Source: Caldimonas sp. (GTDB taxonomy: Bacteria > Pseudomonadota > Gammaproteobacteria > Burkholderiales > Burkholderiaceae_C). Taken from it: a stretch of 11,452 nt of DNA. Positions within the stretch are counted from its first letter, which is position 1. Every line of letters starts with the position of its first letter. The translations under genes and the position numbers were made by a program. Shown here one piece after another: positions 1 to 7,318 of the stretch. The stretch is from NCBI GenBank assembly GCA_030150305.1, contig JASLGD010000556.1, positions 1 to 11,452 on the forward strand, in the 5' to 3' direction. A model generated the notes under the pieces. It had not been told where the DNA came from. It made no database searches and saw only the letters and a list, made by a program, of their open reading frames with translations.

Positions 1-408
1 GCGAGGCGTCCCGGCAGCGCCGACGTTGCGCCCGATCGCGGCGCAGAAGTGCTCGAACTCCTGCGCCGACTCGGGCCCGGGCCACCGCGACAGGTCGGCG
101 GCCTGAACGCGACGGAACTCGAGCGGGATCTTGACGCCCGCTTCGATCAGCACCGGGATGAGCATCTGGCGCTGCAGCGCGTCGCTCGCTTCGTTGCGCA
201 CCCAGGCCGACGCGGCGGAGGCGTGCGACCAGAGCACGACGGCGCAGCGCGCTTCGCCGAGCGCCTCCTCGATGACGTCGTCGAACGTGCGGCCGGGCGG
301 GATCTCGCGATCCCACCAGACCGACCACCCCCGCTGCTCGAGCGCGCGCGCGAGCAAGCCTGCGCGCTCGCGATCTTGTCGGGCGTAGCTGATGAAGATG
401 TCGCTCAT
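1..408 (-). CDS. TIR-domain protein, N-terminal part (truncated by window edge)
   Basis: The reverse strand from the ATG at 408-406 is open to base 1 and gives 136 residues with no stop, so the C-terminus lies outside the window. The start MSDIFISYARQDRE, then WSVWWDREIPPG (about 28-39), a VVLWSHASAASAWV stretch (57-70) and a core strand MLIPVLIE match the bacterial TIR_2 fold. Glu73 in WVRNEA sits where the catalytic Glu of NAD-cleaving TIR domains (for example SARM1) is found, so NADase activity is possible. Proteins of this subgroup usually carry a second region after the TIR domain, such as repeats, a formylglycine-generating-enzyme-like domain or a sensor. None of that is visible here. 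It lies 149 bases downstream of the arginase gene on the same strand. The fold call is confident; a defence or signalling role is inference. Confidence 0.85.
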   Translation of the reverse strand, partial: MSDIFISYARQDRERAGLLARALEQRGWSVWWDREIPPGRTFDDVIEEALGEARCAVVLWSHASAASAWVRNEASDALQRQMLIPVLIEAGVKIPLEFRRVQAADLSRWPGPESAQEFEHFCAAIGRNVGAAGTPR

Positions 409-530
409 CGCTCGCGCTCCTCGGCTCGCCCGCTGCACGGGCGCGAGGCGAGCTTACGCGATGCGCGAGCACCGACCAAGCGATCCGCGCAGCCGAGCGA
501 ACGAAGCGACCCGCGGGCAGCCGCCGCGAA

Positions 531-559
531 GACGGCGCGCTGCGGACGTGCACGCCGTC
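531..559 (-). terminator. Weak hairpin at the arginase stop codon
   Basis: GACGGCG (531-537) pairs perfectly with CGCCGTC (553-559). A further TGC/GCA pairing lies inside the loop. The stem overlaps the arginase stop codon (560-558). Read on the minus strand it is followed only by TTCGCGG, not a T-run, so it is a poor intrinsic terminator and may have no function in GC-rich DNA. Confidence 0.2.
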
Positions 560-1472
560 AGCGGCGCATCAGCGTGCTCTTGCCGAACAGGCTCTCGATC
601 AGGTCGACGGCGATCTCGGCGGTGCGGTTGCGGACGTCGAGCGCGGGATTGAGCTCCATCACGTCGAGCGACGCCAGCGCGCCGGTGTCGGCGATCATCT
701 CCATGCACAGCTGCGCCTCGCGGTACGTGGGGCCGCCCTTGACCGTGGTGCCGACGCCCGGCGCGATGTCGGCGTCGAGGAAGTCGACGTCGAAGCTGAC
801 GTGCAGGTGCGTGTTGGCGTCGATCGTCGCGAGCGCGAGCTCCATCGTGTGGCGCATGCCCTGCTCGTCGATGAAGCGCATGTCGAAGACCTCGAGCCCG
901 GCCTCGTGGACGAGGCGCTTCTCGCCGAGGTCGACGCTGCGGATGCCGATCTGGCGCACCCACTTCGGGTTGATCGCCGGCACCTTGCCGCCGATCTCGA
1001 TCAGCTCCTTGGGGCCGTTGCCGCACAGGCACGCGACCGGCATGCCGTGGATGTTGCCGCTCGGCGTCAGCACGTTGTCGTTGAAGTCGGCGTGGGCGTC
1101 GAGCCAGAGGATGCGCAGCTTCTTGCGGGCGTCGCGGCAGTGGCGCGCGACCGCGCTGATCGAACCGATCGCGAGGCTGTGGTCACCGCCGAGCAGGATC
1201 GGCATGCGGCCGGCCGCGAGCTCGGCGAAGACCGCGTCGTGGACGCCGCGGCACCACGCGGCGACGGCGTCGAGGTGGCGATAGCCGTTCTCGGGCGCCT
1301 GCCACGGGTTCGCCGGCCCGCCGAGGTTGCCGCGGTCGGCGACGTCGAGCCCGTGGCGCACGAGCACCGGCCCGATGTCGGCGACGCGCAGCGCCTCCGG
1401 CCCCATGCTCGCGCCGCGCTGGCCGGCGCCGACGTCGGTCGGCGCTCCGATCAAGGTGACGAGGCGGTTCAT
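558..1472 (-). CDS. rocF: Arginase
   Basis: This 304-residue protein, a normal length for the family, hydrolyses L-arginine to ornithine and urea with two Mn ions in the cytoplasm. All ureohydrolase metal motifs are present: GGDHS (95-99, His98), DAHADFN (125-131, Asp125/His127/Asp129) and SFDVDFLDADIAPG (226-239, Asp228/Asp230). SGNIHG (138-143) carries the His that matches the arginase-specific active-site His, and MELNPALD supplies a late Glu (273). The PGVGTTVKGG stretch also favours arginase over agmatinase. The ATG at 1472-1470 starts directly at the family N-terminus (LIGAPTDVGAGQRG); no strong Shine-Dalgarno site is visible. It lies 39 bases downstream of the LOG-family gene on the same strand, so the two could be co-transcribed. 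Formiminoglutamase or agmatinase activity is less likely but not excluded by sequence alone. Confidence 0.92.
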   Translation of the reverse strand: MNRLVTLIGAPTDVGAGQRGASMGPEALRVADIGPVLVRHGLDVADRGNLGGPANPWQAPENGYRHLDAVAAWCRGVHDAVFAELAAGRMPILLGGDHSLAIGSISAVARHCRDARKKLRILWLDAHADFNDNVLTPSGNIHGMPVACLCGNGPKELIEIGGKVPAINPKWVRQIGIRSVDLGEKRLVHEAGLEVFDMRFIDEQGMRHTMELALATIDANTHLHVSFDVDFLDADIAPGVGTTVKGGPTYREAQLCMEMIADTGALASLDVMELNPALDVRNRTAEIAVDLIESLFGKSTLMRR

Positions 1473-1511
1473 CGCGCGATCGTCGGTCGAGCGCCGGGCC
1501 GCGTCATCGCT

Positions 1512-2420
1512 TCAGATGTCGAGCGCGAGCTCGCCGCCCTCGGTGTTCGGCAAGTCGTAGCCGTACTCGGCGGCGAGCAGCGCCCACGCCTCCTCGGCGG
1601 TCTCGACGAAGTGGAACAGGTGGACGTCGTCGGGCGCGATCATCTGCGTGTCGATCAGCAGGTCGAAGTCGATCAGCCGGGTCCAGAACTCGCGGCCGAA
1701 GAGCAGGATCGGGCGCATTCTCGACTTGCCGGTCTGCACGAGCGTCAGCACCTCGAACAGCTCGTCGAGCGTGCCGAAGCCGCCCGGAAAGCAGACGAGC
1801 GCGATCGCGCGCATCAGGAAGTGCATCTTCCTGAGCGCGAAGTAGTGGAACTGGAAGCAGAGCTCGGGCGTGATGTAGCGGTTGGGCACCTGCTCGTGCG
1901 AGAGCACGATGTTGAGGCCGACGCTCTTGCCGCCGACCTCGAAGGCGCCGCGATTGCCGGCCTCCATGATGCCGGGGCCGCCGCCGGTGACGACGTAGAT
2001 CGGCTTGTCGAGCGACGCCGAGCGGCGCGTCACGATCGCGGCGAAGCGGCGCGCCTCCTCGTAGTAGCGCGACATCGCGACGCGCGTCTGCGCCGCCTTC
2101 AGCAGGCGCGCGTCGCCGCTCGCGCGCGCCGCGGCGAGCTCGCGCTCGGCGACGTCGGTCGCGACGACGCGCGCGCTGCCGAAGAAGACGATCGTCGAAT
2201 CGACGCCGTGCTCGTTCTGCACGAGCTCGGGCTTGAGCAGCTCGAGCTGGAGGCGGATCGGCCGCAGCTCCTCGCGCAGGAGGAAGTCGACGTCGGTGAA
2301 CGCGAGCCGGTACGCGCTCTCCGGGCCCTCGTAGCGGGCGTTCGGGCTGACGGTCTCCTTCTCGGCGTCTTCCTGCGCGGTCGGGAACGTGCGCGCCGGG
2401 ACGGCGCTGGGCTTTTCCAT
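1512..2420 (-). CDS. LOG-family protein (possible nucleotide 5'-monophosphate phosphoribohydrolase)
   Basis: The 302-residue protein has the Rossmann-like core of the LOG / 'lysine decarboxylase-like' family. Motifs in order are FFGSAR (79-84), VVTGGGPGIMEAGNRGA (143-159), ALRKMHFL (195-202) and the signature PGGFGTLDELFE (212-223). Family members release the base from cytokinin-riboside or other nucleoside 5'-monophosphates; older annotations calling them lysine decarboxylases are wrong. The first 70 or so residues are a polar N-terminal extension, and an insert at about 90-135 (Ala/Arg-rich, probably helical) makes it longer than the minimal LOG enzyme of about 190 residues. The start at 2420 has no clear Shine-Dalgarno site; a later start is possible because the first 30 residues look disordered. 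It is first in a minus-strand run with arginase and diverges from the SAF/UxaA pair. The true substrate is unknown. Confidence 0.88.
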   Translation of the reverse strand: MEKPSAVPARTFPTAQEDAEKETVSPNARYEGPESAYRLAFTDVDFLLREELRPIRLQLELLKPELVQNEHGVDSTIVFFGSARVVATDVAERELAAARASGDARLLKAAQTRVAMSRYYEEARRFAAIVTRRSASLDKPIYVVTGGGPGIMEAGNRGAFEVGGKSVGLNIVLSHEQVPNRYITPELCFQFHYFALRKMHFLMRAIALVCFPGGFGTLDELFEVLTLVQTGKSRMRPILLFGREFWTRLIDFDLLIDTQMIAPDDVHLFHFVETAEEAWALLAAEYGYDLPNTEGGELALDI

Positions 2421-2518
2421 CGTCGGCTAGCTTACGGCAACGCCAGCGCTCGGCTGCCGGCAGGGGCGTGCGATAGGTCCGCTAGCATCGACCCGATTGC
2501 ACGAAAACGGGAACCACG
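2421..2518. promoter_or_regulatory. Divergent intergenic region between the LOG and SAF/UxaA genes
   Basis: These 98 bases must hold the promoters for both divergent transcription units unless they lie inside coding sequence. Two GCTAGC palindromes occur 55 bases apart (2426-2431 and 2481-2486). TAGCAT (2483-2488) could be a poor plus-strand -10, but no convincing -35 pairs with it. GGGA (2510-2513) is the only Shine-Dalgarno-like sequence ahead of the ATG at 2519. Specific site assignments are guesses. Confidence 0.3.
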
Positions 2519-2800
2519 ATGATCCACTGCATCCTGCACGACGCCGCGGACACGGTCGCCGTCGTCGTCGTCGAGGGCGTGACGCGCGGGACCGCGATGA
2601 CCGGCTGGATCATGGACGACGATCGCACGATCGAGCTCGAGGCGCGCCAGGACATCCCGATCGGCCACAAGGTGGCGCTGCGCGACATGCCGGTGGGCGA
2701 CACCGTCGTCAAGTACGGCATCGACATGGGGCGCGTCGTCGCGGCGATCAGGAAGGGCGAGCACGCCCACGTCCACAACATCAAGACCAAGCGCTGGTGA
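2519..2800 (+). CDS. SAF-domain small subunit of a UxaA/SuyA-type lyase
   Basis: This 93-residue protein matches the stand-alone SAF domain that forms the small subunit of altronate/galactarate dehydratase-like enzymes and of (2R)-sulfolactate sulfo-lyase (SuyA). The pattern is diagnostic: a short start, DDDRTIELEARQDIPIGHKVAL in the middle, GDTVVKYGIDMGRVVAAIRKGE, and the C-terminal HVHNIKTKRW. The conserved His pair in AHVHN probably contributes to the substrate or metal pocket with the large subunit. Only 10 bases separate its stop from the large-subunit start, so the two are clearly one transcription unit. In E. coli UxaA and GarD the SAF and catalytic domains are in one chain; here they are split. 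The family call is secure, the substrate is not. Confidence 0.88.
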   Translation: MIHCILHDAADTVAVVVVEGVTRGTAMTGWIMDDDRTIELEARQDIPIGHKVALRDMPVGDTVVKYGIDMGRVVAAIRKGEHAHVHNIKTKRW

Positions 2801-2810
2801 GGGGCGCGCC

Positions 2811-3986
2811 ATGACGATCGTCCACCGTGACATCACGTTCCTCGGCTTTCGCCGCGAGAACGGCCGCGTCGGCGTGCGCAACCACGTCATCGTGCTGCCG
2901 CTCGACGACCTCTCGAACGCCGCCGCCGAGGCGGTCGCGAACAACATCAAGGGCGCGCTCGCGATCCCGCATCCCTACGGGCGGCTGCAGTTCGGCGCCG
3001 ACCTCGAGCTGCACTTCCGCACGCTGATCGGCACCGGCTGCAATCCGAACGTCGCCGCCGTCGTCGTGATCGGCATCGAGGACGGCTGGACGAAGAAGGT
3101 CACGGACGGCATCGCCGCGACCGGCAAGCCCGTCGTCGGCTTCGGCATCGAGGGCCACGGCGACCACGACACGATCATGCGGGCGTCGAAGGCGGCGCGC
3201 GAGTACGTGCAGTGGGCGAGCGAGCAACAGCGCGAGCGCTGCCGGATCGACGAGCTCTGGGTGTCGACCAAGTGCGGCGAGAGCGATACGACGTCGGGGT
3301 GCGGTGCCAATCCGACCGTCGGCAACGCGTTCGACAAGCTGCACGCGCTCGGCGCGACGCTGTGCTTCGGCGAGACGACCGAGCTCACCGGCGGCGAGCA
3401 AATCGTCGCCGCGCGGTGCGCGAACGACGCGGTGCGCGAGCGCTTCATGTTCATGTTCGACCGCTACCAGAAGGTCATCGAGCGCCACAAGACGAGCGAT
3501 CTCTCGGACTCGCAGCCGACCAAGGGCAACATCGCCGGCGGCTTGACGACGATCGAGGAGAAGGCGCTCGGCAACATCCAGAAGATCGGCAAGACGTGTA
3601 CCGTCGACGGCGTCCTCGACAAGGCCGAGATCCCGACGCACCCGGGGCTCTGGTTCATGGATTCGTCGAGCGCCGCCGCGGAGATGGTGACGCTGTGCGC
3701 GGCGTCGGGCTACGCGGTGCATTTCTTCCCGACCGGGCAGGGCAACGTGATTGGCAATCCGATCTTGCCGGTGATCAAGATCCGCGCGAACCCGCGCACG
3801 GTGCGGCTGATGGCCGAGCACATCGACGTCGACACGTCGGGGCTGCTGCAGCGCGAGATCAACCTCGACCAGGCCGGCGACCGGCTGCTCGAGTGCATGC
3901 TGCGGACCGCGAACGGCCGGCTGACGGCGGCCGAGGCGCTCGGCCACCGCGAGTTCGTGCTGACGCGGCTGTACGAGAGCGCCTGA
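2811..3986 (+). CDS. UxaA-family lyase large subunit (altronate/galactarate dehydratase or sulfolactate sulfo-lyase type)
   Basis: The 391-residue catalytic subunit belongs to the D-galactarate dehydratase / altronate hydrolase family, which eliminates water, or sulfite in SuyB, from hydroxy acids using iron. It opens with GFRRENGRVGVRNHV (12-26), the family N-terminal motif. Conserved Cys positions typical of the family lie in IGTGCNPN (Cys77), STKCGESDTTSG (Cys155) and KTCTVDG (Cys263), and GNIAGGLTTIEEKALGNIQK (239-258) is the central signature. FFPTGQGNVIGNPILPVIK (305-323) is the late active-site strand. The start is supported by GAGGGG (2799-2804) six bases before the ATG; that site overlaps the stop of the small-subunit gene. 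The length matches the separate large-subunit form (SuyB-like) rather than single-chain UxaA of about 495 residues. No transporter, dehydrogenase or regulator nearby identifies the substrate. Confidence 0.87.
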   Translation: MTIVHRDITFLGFRRENGRVGVRNHVIVLPLDDLSNAAAEAVANNIKGALAIPHPYGRLQFGADLELHFRTLIGTGCNPNVAAVVVIGIEDGWTKKVTDGIAATGKPVVGFGIEGHGDHDTIMRASKAAREYVQWASEQQRERCRIDELWVSTKCGESDTTSGCGANPTVGNAFDKLHALGATLCFGETTELTGGEQIVAARCANDAVRERFMFMFDRYQKVIERHKTSDLSDSQPTKGNIAGGLTTIEEKALGNIQKIGKTCTVDGVLDKAEIPTHPGLWFMDSSSAAAEMVTLCAASGYAVHFFPTGQGNVIGNPILPVIKIRANPRTVRLMAEHIDVDTSGLLQREINLDQAGDRLLECMLRTANGRLTAAEALGHREFVLTRLYESA

Positions 3987-4061
3987 GCGCGCTCGGTGCG
4001 ACGGCGCCCGAGCGCGCTCGGTGCGCGCGGGCGGCGCGCCGCTCGTCCGCCGGCCGAGCGG
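3985..4061 (+). repeat. Direct 16-base repeat and palindromes after the UxaA gene
   Basis: GAGCGCGCTCGGTGCG occurs twice, at 3985-4000 and 4010-4025. Its first ten bases form a perfect palindrome; the second copy sits in a 14-base palindrome, CCGAGCGCGCTCGG (4008-4021). A separate hairpin follows with stem CCGCTCG (4039-4045) / CGAGCGG (4055-4061) and a 9-base loop. There is no T-run after any of these, so intrinsic termination is doubtful. They could still slow transcription or protect the 3' end of the upstream mRNA. The remaining bases to 4225 hold no gene I can support. Confidence 0.45.
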
Positions 4062-4147
4062 AGCGAGCACGAAGGCATGGCCCCTCGCCTGCGAGCCCGC
4101 GGCCGTCGTGTCAACATCGAACGCTGACCGGCCCCGCGGGTGAGGAC

Positions 4148-4177
4148 TCGACAGCGGTGCGTTCCGCAGTCTAGGCT
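4148..4177 (+). promoter_or_regulatory. Candidate sigma-70-like promoter for the FkbH-ACP-TE gene
   Basis: TCGACA (4148-4153, five of six to the -35 consensus) is followed after 18 bases by TAGGCT (4172-4177, three of six to the -10 consensus). It would give a leader of about 40 bases before the ATG at 4226. In DNA this GC-rich such matches arise by chance, so this is only a candidate. Confidence 0.25.
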
Positions 4178-4225
4178 CGTCGCCTGCCGCGCCCATGCCC
4201 GTGCCCGTGAAACGCGTCCGCTGAG

Positions 4226-7200
4226 ATGAACGATCGAACCCATTTGCTCGACGGCAACGAAGCCACCGGCGTGCTCGAGCGGGCACCCGAACCGCCGGCG
4301 CCGAAGCCGGTCATCGCGCTCGCAGCGACGTTCACGATCGACGGCATCGTGGACGCGCTCGAGCACGTGCTCGAGCACGCGGCGCTCGAGCACGAGGTGC
4401 GTTGCGGTCCCTATCACCAGGTGTTCCAGCAGCTGCTCGGCAGCGAGCCGCTCTTCTCCGCGCCGGAGACGCGCCTGGCGATCGCGTTCGTGCGCCTGCA
4501 GGATTTCGTCCGCGACTTGCCGGATGCGGGCCGCTATGCGCCGTTGCTCGACGAGGTCGTCGACGATCTGCTCGATGCGGCGAAGAAGTTCGCCGCCCGA
4601 CGCGCCGTGCCCGTGGTCTATGTCGTCTTCGCGCCCGAGCCGGGCCAGGACGCACTGCTGCAGGAGCGGACGGCCCGGCTGGCGAGCGGGCTGCGGGCGA
4701 TCGCCGGCGCGAGCGTCGTCTCGTCGGCCGCGGCCGATGCCGCGTGCCGCGGCGAGCGCCTCGATCCGCTCGGCGACAAGCTCGCCCACATCCCGTACAC
4801 GGCCGAGTACTTCGGCGGCCTCGCGCTGGTGGCGGCGCGCGCCGCGCATCGCGCGCTCGTGCCGCCGCACAAGGTGCTCGTCCTCGATTGCGACAACACG
4901 CTGTGGCGAGGGGTCGTCGGCGAGGACGGCGTGCACGGGATCTCGTTCCCGCCCGGCGCGCTCGCGGTGCAGCGCTTCGCGATCGAGGCGCAGCAGCAGG
5001 GCACGCTCGTCTGCCTGGTGAGCAAGAACGTCGAGCAAGACGTGCTCGAGGTGTTCGCGAGGCGGCCCGAGATGTGCCTGACGCTCGACCACGTCGTCGC
5101 GCATCGCATCAACTGGGAGCCGAAGTCGAAGAACATCGTCGAGCTCGCCCGCGAGCTCAACCTCGGCGTCGATTCATTCGCGTTCCTCGACGACAACCCT
5201 CTCGAGTGCGCCGAGATGCGCACCGTCCTGCCGCAGGTGACGACGCTGCAGCTGCCCGCCGACGCCGACGTCGGCGGCTTTCTCGCCAACCTGTGGGTGT
5301 TCGACCGCGGCCAGGTGACGAGCGAGGACCGTTCGCGCACCCAGCTGTACCGCGAGAACGCGGCGCGCCGCGCGCTCGAGGCGAGCGCTGCCGACGCGGC
5401 CGAGTTCCTGGCGTCGCTTCGCGTCGCGATCCAGATCGAGCGCCCGGCCGAAGACGAATGGCCGCGCGTCTCGCAGCTGACGCAGAAGACGAACCAGTTC
5501 AACTTCACGACGATCCGCCGCTCCGAGCTCGAGATGCGAGGCCTCGAACGGCAGGGCCGCGAGGTCCTGTCGGTGCACGTGCAGGACAGGTTCGGCGACT
5601 ACGGCCTGGTCGGAGTCGTCGTCTTCTACTGCGACGAGCGCGCCGTGCATGTCGACACCTTCCTGCTCAGCTGCCGCGTGCTCGGCAAAGGCGTCGAGCA
5701 GGAGATCGTGGCTCGCCTCGCGCGCGAGGCCGAGGCCCGCGGGCTCGACCGCATCCTGCTCGCGTTCCGCTCGACGGCCAAGAACGAGCCTGCGCGCAAG
5801 TTCGCCGAATCGATCGACGATGCGACGAAAAGCGAGACCGCAGGCGAGGTCGTCTACTCGGTGCCTGCGGCGAGCGCTCGCCACCTGAAGTATCGGTTGG
5901 AGCCGGTCGAGGACGCGTCGCCGAGCGCGGCGCTTCGCGATGCAGGCGAGCCCAGGCCGGCGAACGCGATGCGCAGCATCGGCTACGAACGCATCGCGCT
6001 GCAGTTGGCGAGCGGCAGCTCCGTCGTCGACGCCGTGCGCGCCAAGCTGCGTCGACGGCGAACGTTGCCGACGCCGGTGGCGCCGGCGACGACCGAGACG
6101 CAGCGGCGGCTGGCGGCGCTGTGGGCCGATGCGATCGGCGTGGACGAGGTCGGCGTCGACGACGACTACGCCGCCGTCGGCGGGACCTCGCTGATGGCGG
6201 TCGGCCTCGTCGCCTCGGTGTCGCGCGAGTTCGGCGTCGCCCTGCCGGTCACGAGCGTGGTCTCCGCGCCGACGGTGCGCCGGATGGCGGAGCTGCTGGA
6301 CGCGGCGCCGAGCGCCCGGCAGGTGTTGCTCGACCTGAAGCGGGGAGGCGATGCGACGCTGTACCTGGTCCACGAGGGCAACGGCGAGGCGTTGCTCTAC
6401 CGGCCGCTCGCGGCCCGGATGCCCGACGACCTCGCGGTGATCGGCATCCAGCCGGCCGGGCTCCCGGCGCTGCCGCTTCCGCACGAGAGCGTGGAGGACA
6501 TGGCGAGCTGCTACGTTCGCGCGATCCAGGAGGCACGTCCGACCGGGCCGGTCTACCTCGGCGGGCTTTGCGCCGGCGGCCTCATCGCGTTCGAGATGGC
6601 GCGCCAGCTTCGCGCGCACGGCAGAGACGTCAAGGCGATCTTCCTGATCGATGCCGCGACGCCGCAGGCGCGCCGGCGAGTCGCCGCGCCGGGCCCCGGC
6701 TTTCGCGAGCGCCTGCTCGCGAAGATCGGACCTTCGTCGACCGACGCGTCGCTCGGCGCGAAGCTGCCGAGCGCGGCGCGGACTGCGGTTCGCATGCTCG
6801 GCGACTCGTTGCGTCATCGTCTGCGCGCGCGCGCCCGGCAGCGGCTCGTCGAACGCCAGTTCGCCGCGTTTCGCGCGGTGCTTCGCGAGCGCGCGTCGTG
6901 GCCTGCGGCGCTGCCGCCGCTGAACGCGATCGAGATCTTCGACGAGGTCGCAACCGGCTACGTGCCGAAGCCCTTGCCCGGCGTGGCGGTCGTCCTCATC
7001 CGCGCCAGCGAAGGCGAGGGCGTCGACCGGCCGCTGCGCACCGTCTACGACGATCCCTTGCTCGGCTGGGGCGAGCTCGTCCCGGACCTTGCCGTCGCGG
7101 ACGTCGCCGGCGGCCACGCCAGCATGTTTCGCGAACCCCACGTGCAATCGCTCGCCGGCGTGCTGATGCCGCGCGTGTCATGCGCGCGTCGGCGTCGGCT

Positions 7201-7318
7201 TTCCTGCTCGCGCCGACGGCCGTTGCGCACGGCTGCGCGTCGTCGGACCCGTGGCAGCGTCTCTTGCCCACGGTCGTCGCGACGAGCATGGCGACTTCGC
7301 TCACCGCAGAGGAGATGA
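4226..7318 (+). CDS. FkbH-like HAD-IIIC / acyl carrier / thioesterase fusion protein
   Basis: The 1030-residue protein has three modules. Residues 28-555 are FkbH-like: an N-terminal region with IALAATFT and GPYHQVFQQLL, then the HAD-IIIC core LVLDCDNTLWRGVVGED (Asp221, Cys222, Asp223), VSKN (265-268) and FLDDNP (320-325), then a GNAT-like part with TQKTNQFNFTT (419-429). In FkbH enzymes the motif Asp and the adjacent Cys turn 1,3-bisphosphoglycerate into a glyceryl thioester on a carrier protein. Residues about 615-690 are a carrier domain with VGGTSLMAV; Ser655 is the phosphopantetheine site. Residues about 705-980 are a type I thioesterase, probable triad Cys782 (GGLCAGG), Asp809, His964; Cys replaces the usual Ser. 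The last 45 residues (986-1030) are Arg-rich, unlike the family, and overlap the next gene, so the natural end may have been near 7180. TGAG directly precedes the ATG; no strong Shine-Dalgarno site is seen. Confidence 0.88.
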   Translation: MNDRTHLLDGNEATGVLERAPEPPAPKPVIALAATFTIDGIVDALEHVLEHAALEHEVRCGPYHQVFQQLLGSEPLFSAPETRLAIAFVRLQDFVRDLPDAGRYAPLLDEVVDDLLDAAKKFAARRAVPVVYVVFAPEPGQDALLQERTARLASGLRAIAGASVVSSAAADAACRGERLDPLGDKLAHIPYTAEYFGGLALVAARAAHRALVPPHKVLVLDCDNTLWRGVVGEDGVHGISFPPGALAVQRFAIEAQQQGTLVCLVSKNVEQDVLEVFARRPEMCLTLDHVVAHRINWEPKSKNIVELARELNLGVDSFAFLDDNPLECAEMRTVLPQVTTLQLPADADVGGFLANLWVFDRGQVTSEDRSRTQLYRENAARRALEASAADAAEFLASLRVAIQIERPAEDEWPRVSQLTQKTNQFNFTTIRRSELEMRGLERQGREVLSVHVQDRFGDYGLVGVVVFYCDERAVHVDTFLLSCRVLGKGVEQEIVARLAREAEARGLDRILLAFRSTAKNEPARKFAESIDDATKSETAGEVVYSVPAASARHLKYRLEPVEDASPSAALRDAGEPRPANAMRSIGYERIALQLASGSSVVDAVRAKLRRRRTLPTPVAPATTETQRRLAALWADAIGVDEVGVDDDYAAVGGTSLMAVGLVASVSREFGVALPVTSVVSAPTVRRMAELLDAAPSARQVLLDLKRGGDATLYLVHEGNGEALLYRPLAARMPDDLAVIGIQPAGLPALPLPHESVEDMASCYVRAIQEARPTGPVYLGGLCAGGLIAFEMARQLRAHGRDVKAIFLIDAATPQARRRVAAPGPGFRERLLAKIGPSSTDASLGAKLPSAARTAVRMLGDSLRHRLRARARQRLVERQFAAFRAVLRERASWPAALPPLNAIEIFDEVATGYVPKPLPGVAVVLIRASEGEGVDRPLRTVYDDPLLGWGELVPDLAVADVAGGHASMFREPHVQSLAGVLMPRVSCARRRRLSCSRRRPLRTAARRRTRGSVSCPRSSRRAWRLRSPQRR

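Noticed and set aside
424..453. Inverted repeat GCTCGCC / GGCGAGC between the TIR and arginase genes
   Set aside because: The stem is short with a 16-base loop and no T-run; such repeats are expected by chance in DNA this rich in GC.
801..2522. Plus-strand open frame antisense to arginase and the LOG-family gene
   Set aside because: It is an antisense shadow; the opposite strand shows complete catalytic motifs for both families.
2781..4286. Minus-strand open frame antisense to the UxaA large subunit
   Set aside because: It has no recognisable family motif, whereas the plus strand carries the complete lyase signature.
5174..7147. Minus-strand open frame antisense to the FkbH-ACP-TE gene
   Set aside because: Low-complexity Arg/Asp/Ala/Val composition and no motif; the sense strand has intact HAD, carrier and thioesterase motifs.
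4402..7179. Long open frame upstream of, and continuous with, the phosphopantetheinyl transferase frame
   Set aside because: It overlaps the FkbH-ACP-TE gene in another frame. Its translation is Arg/Ala-rich with no motifs; only the part from 7180 on shows family signatures.
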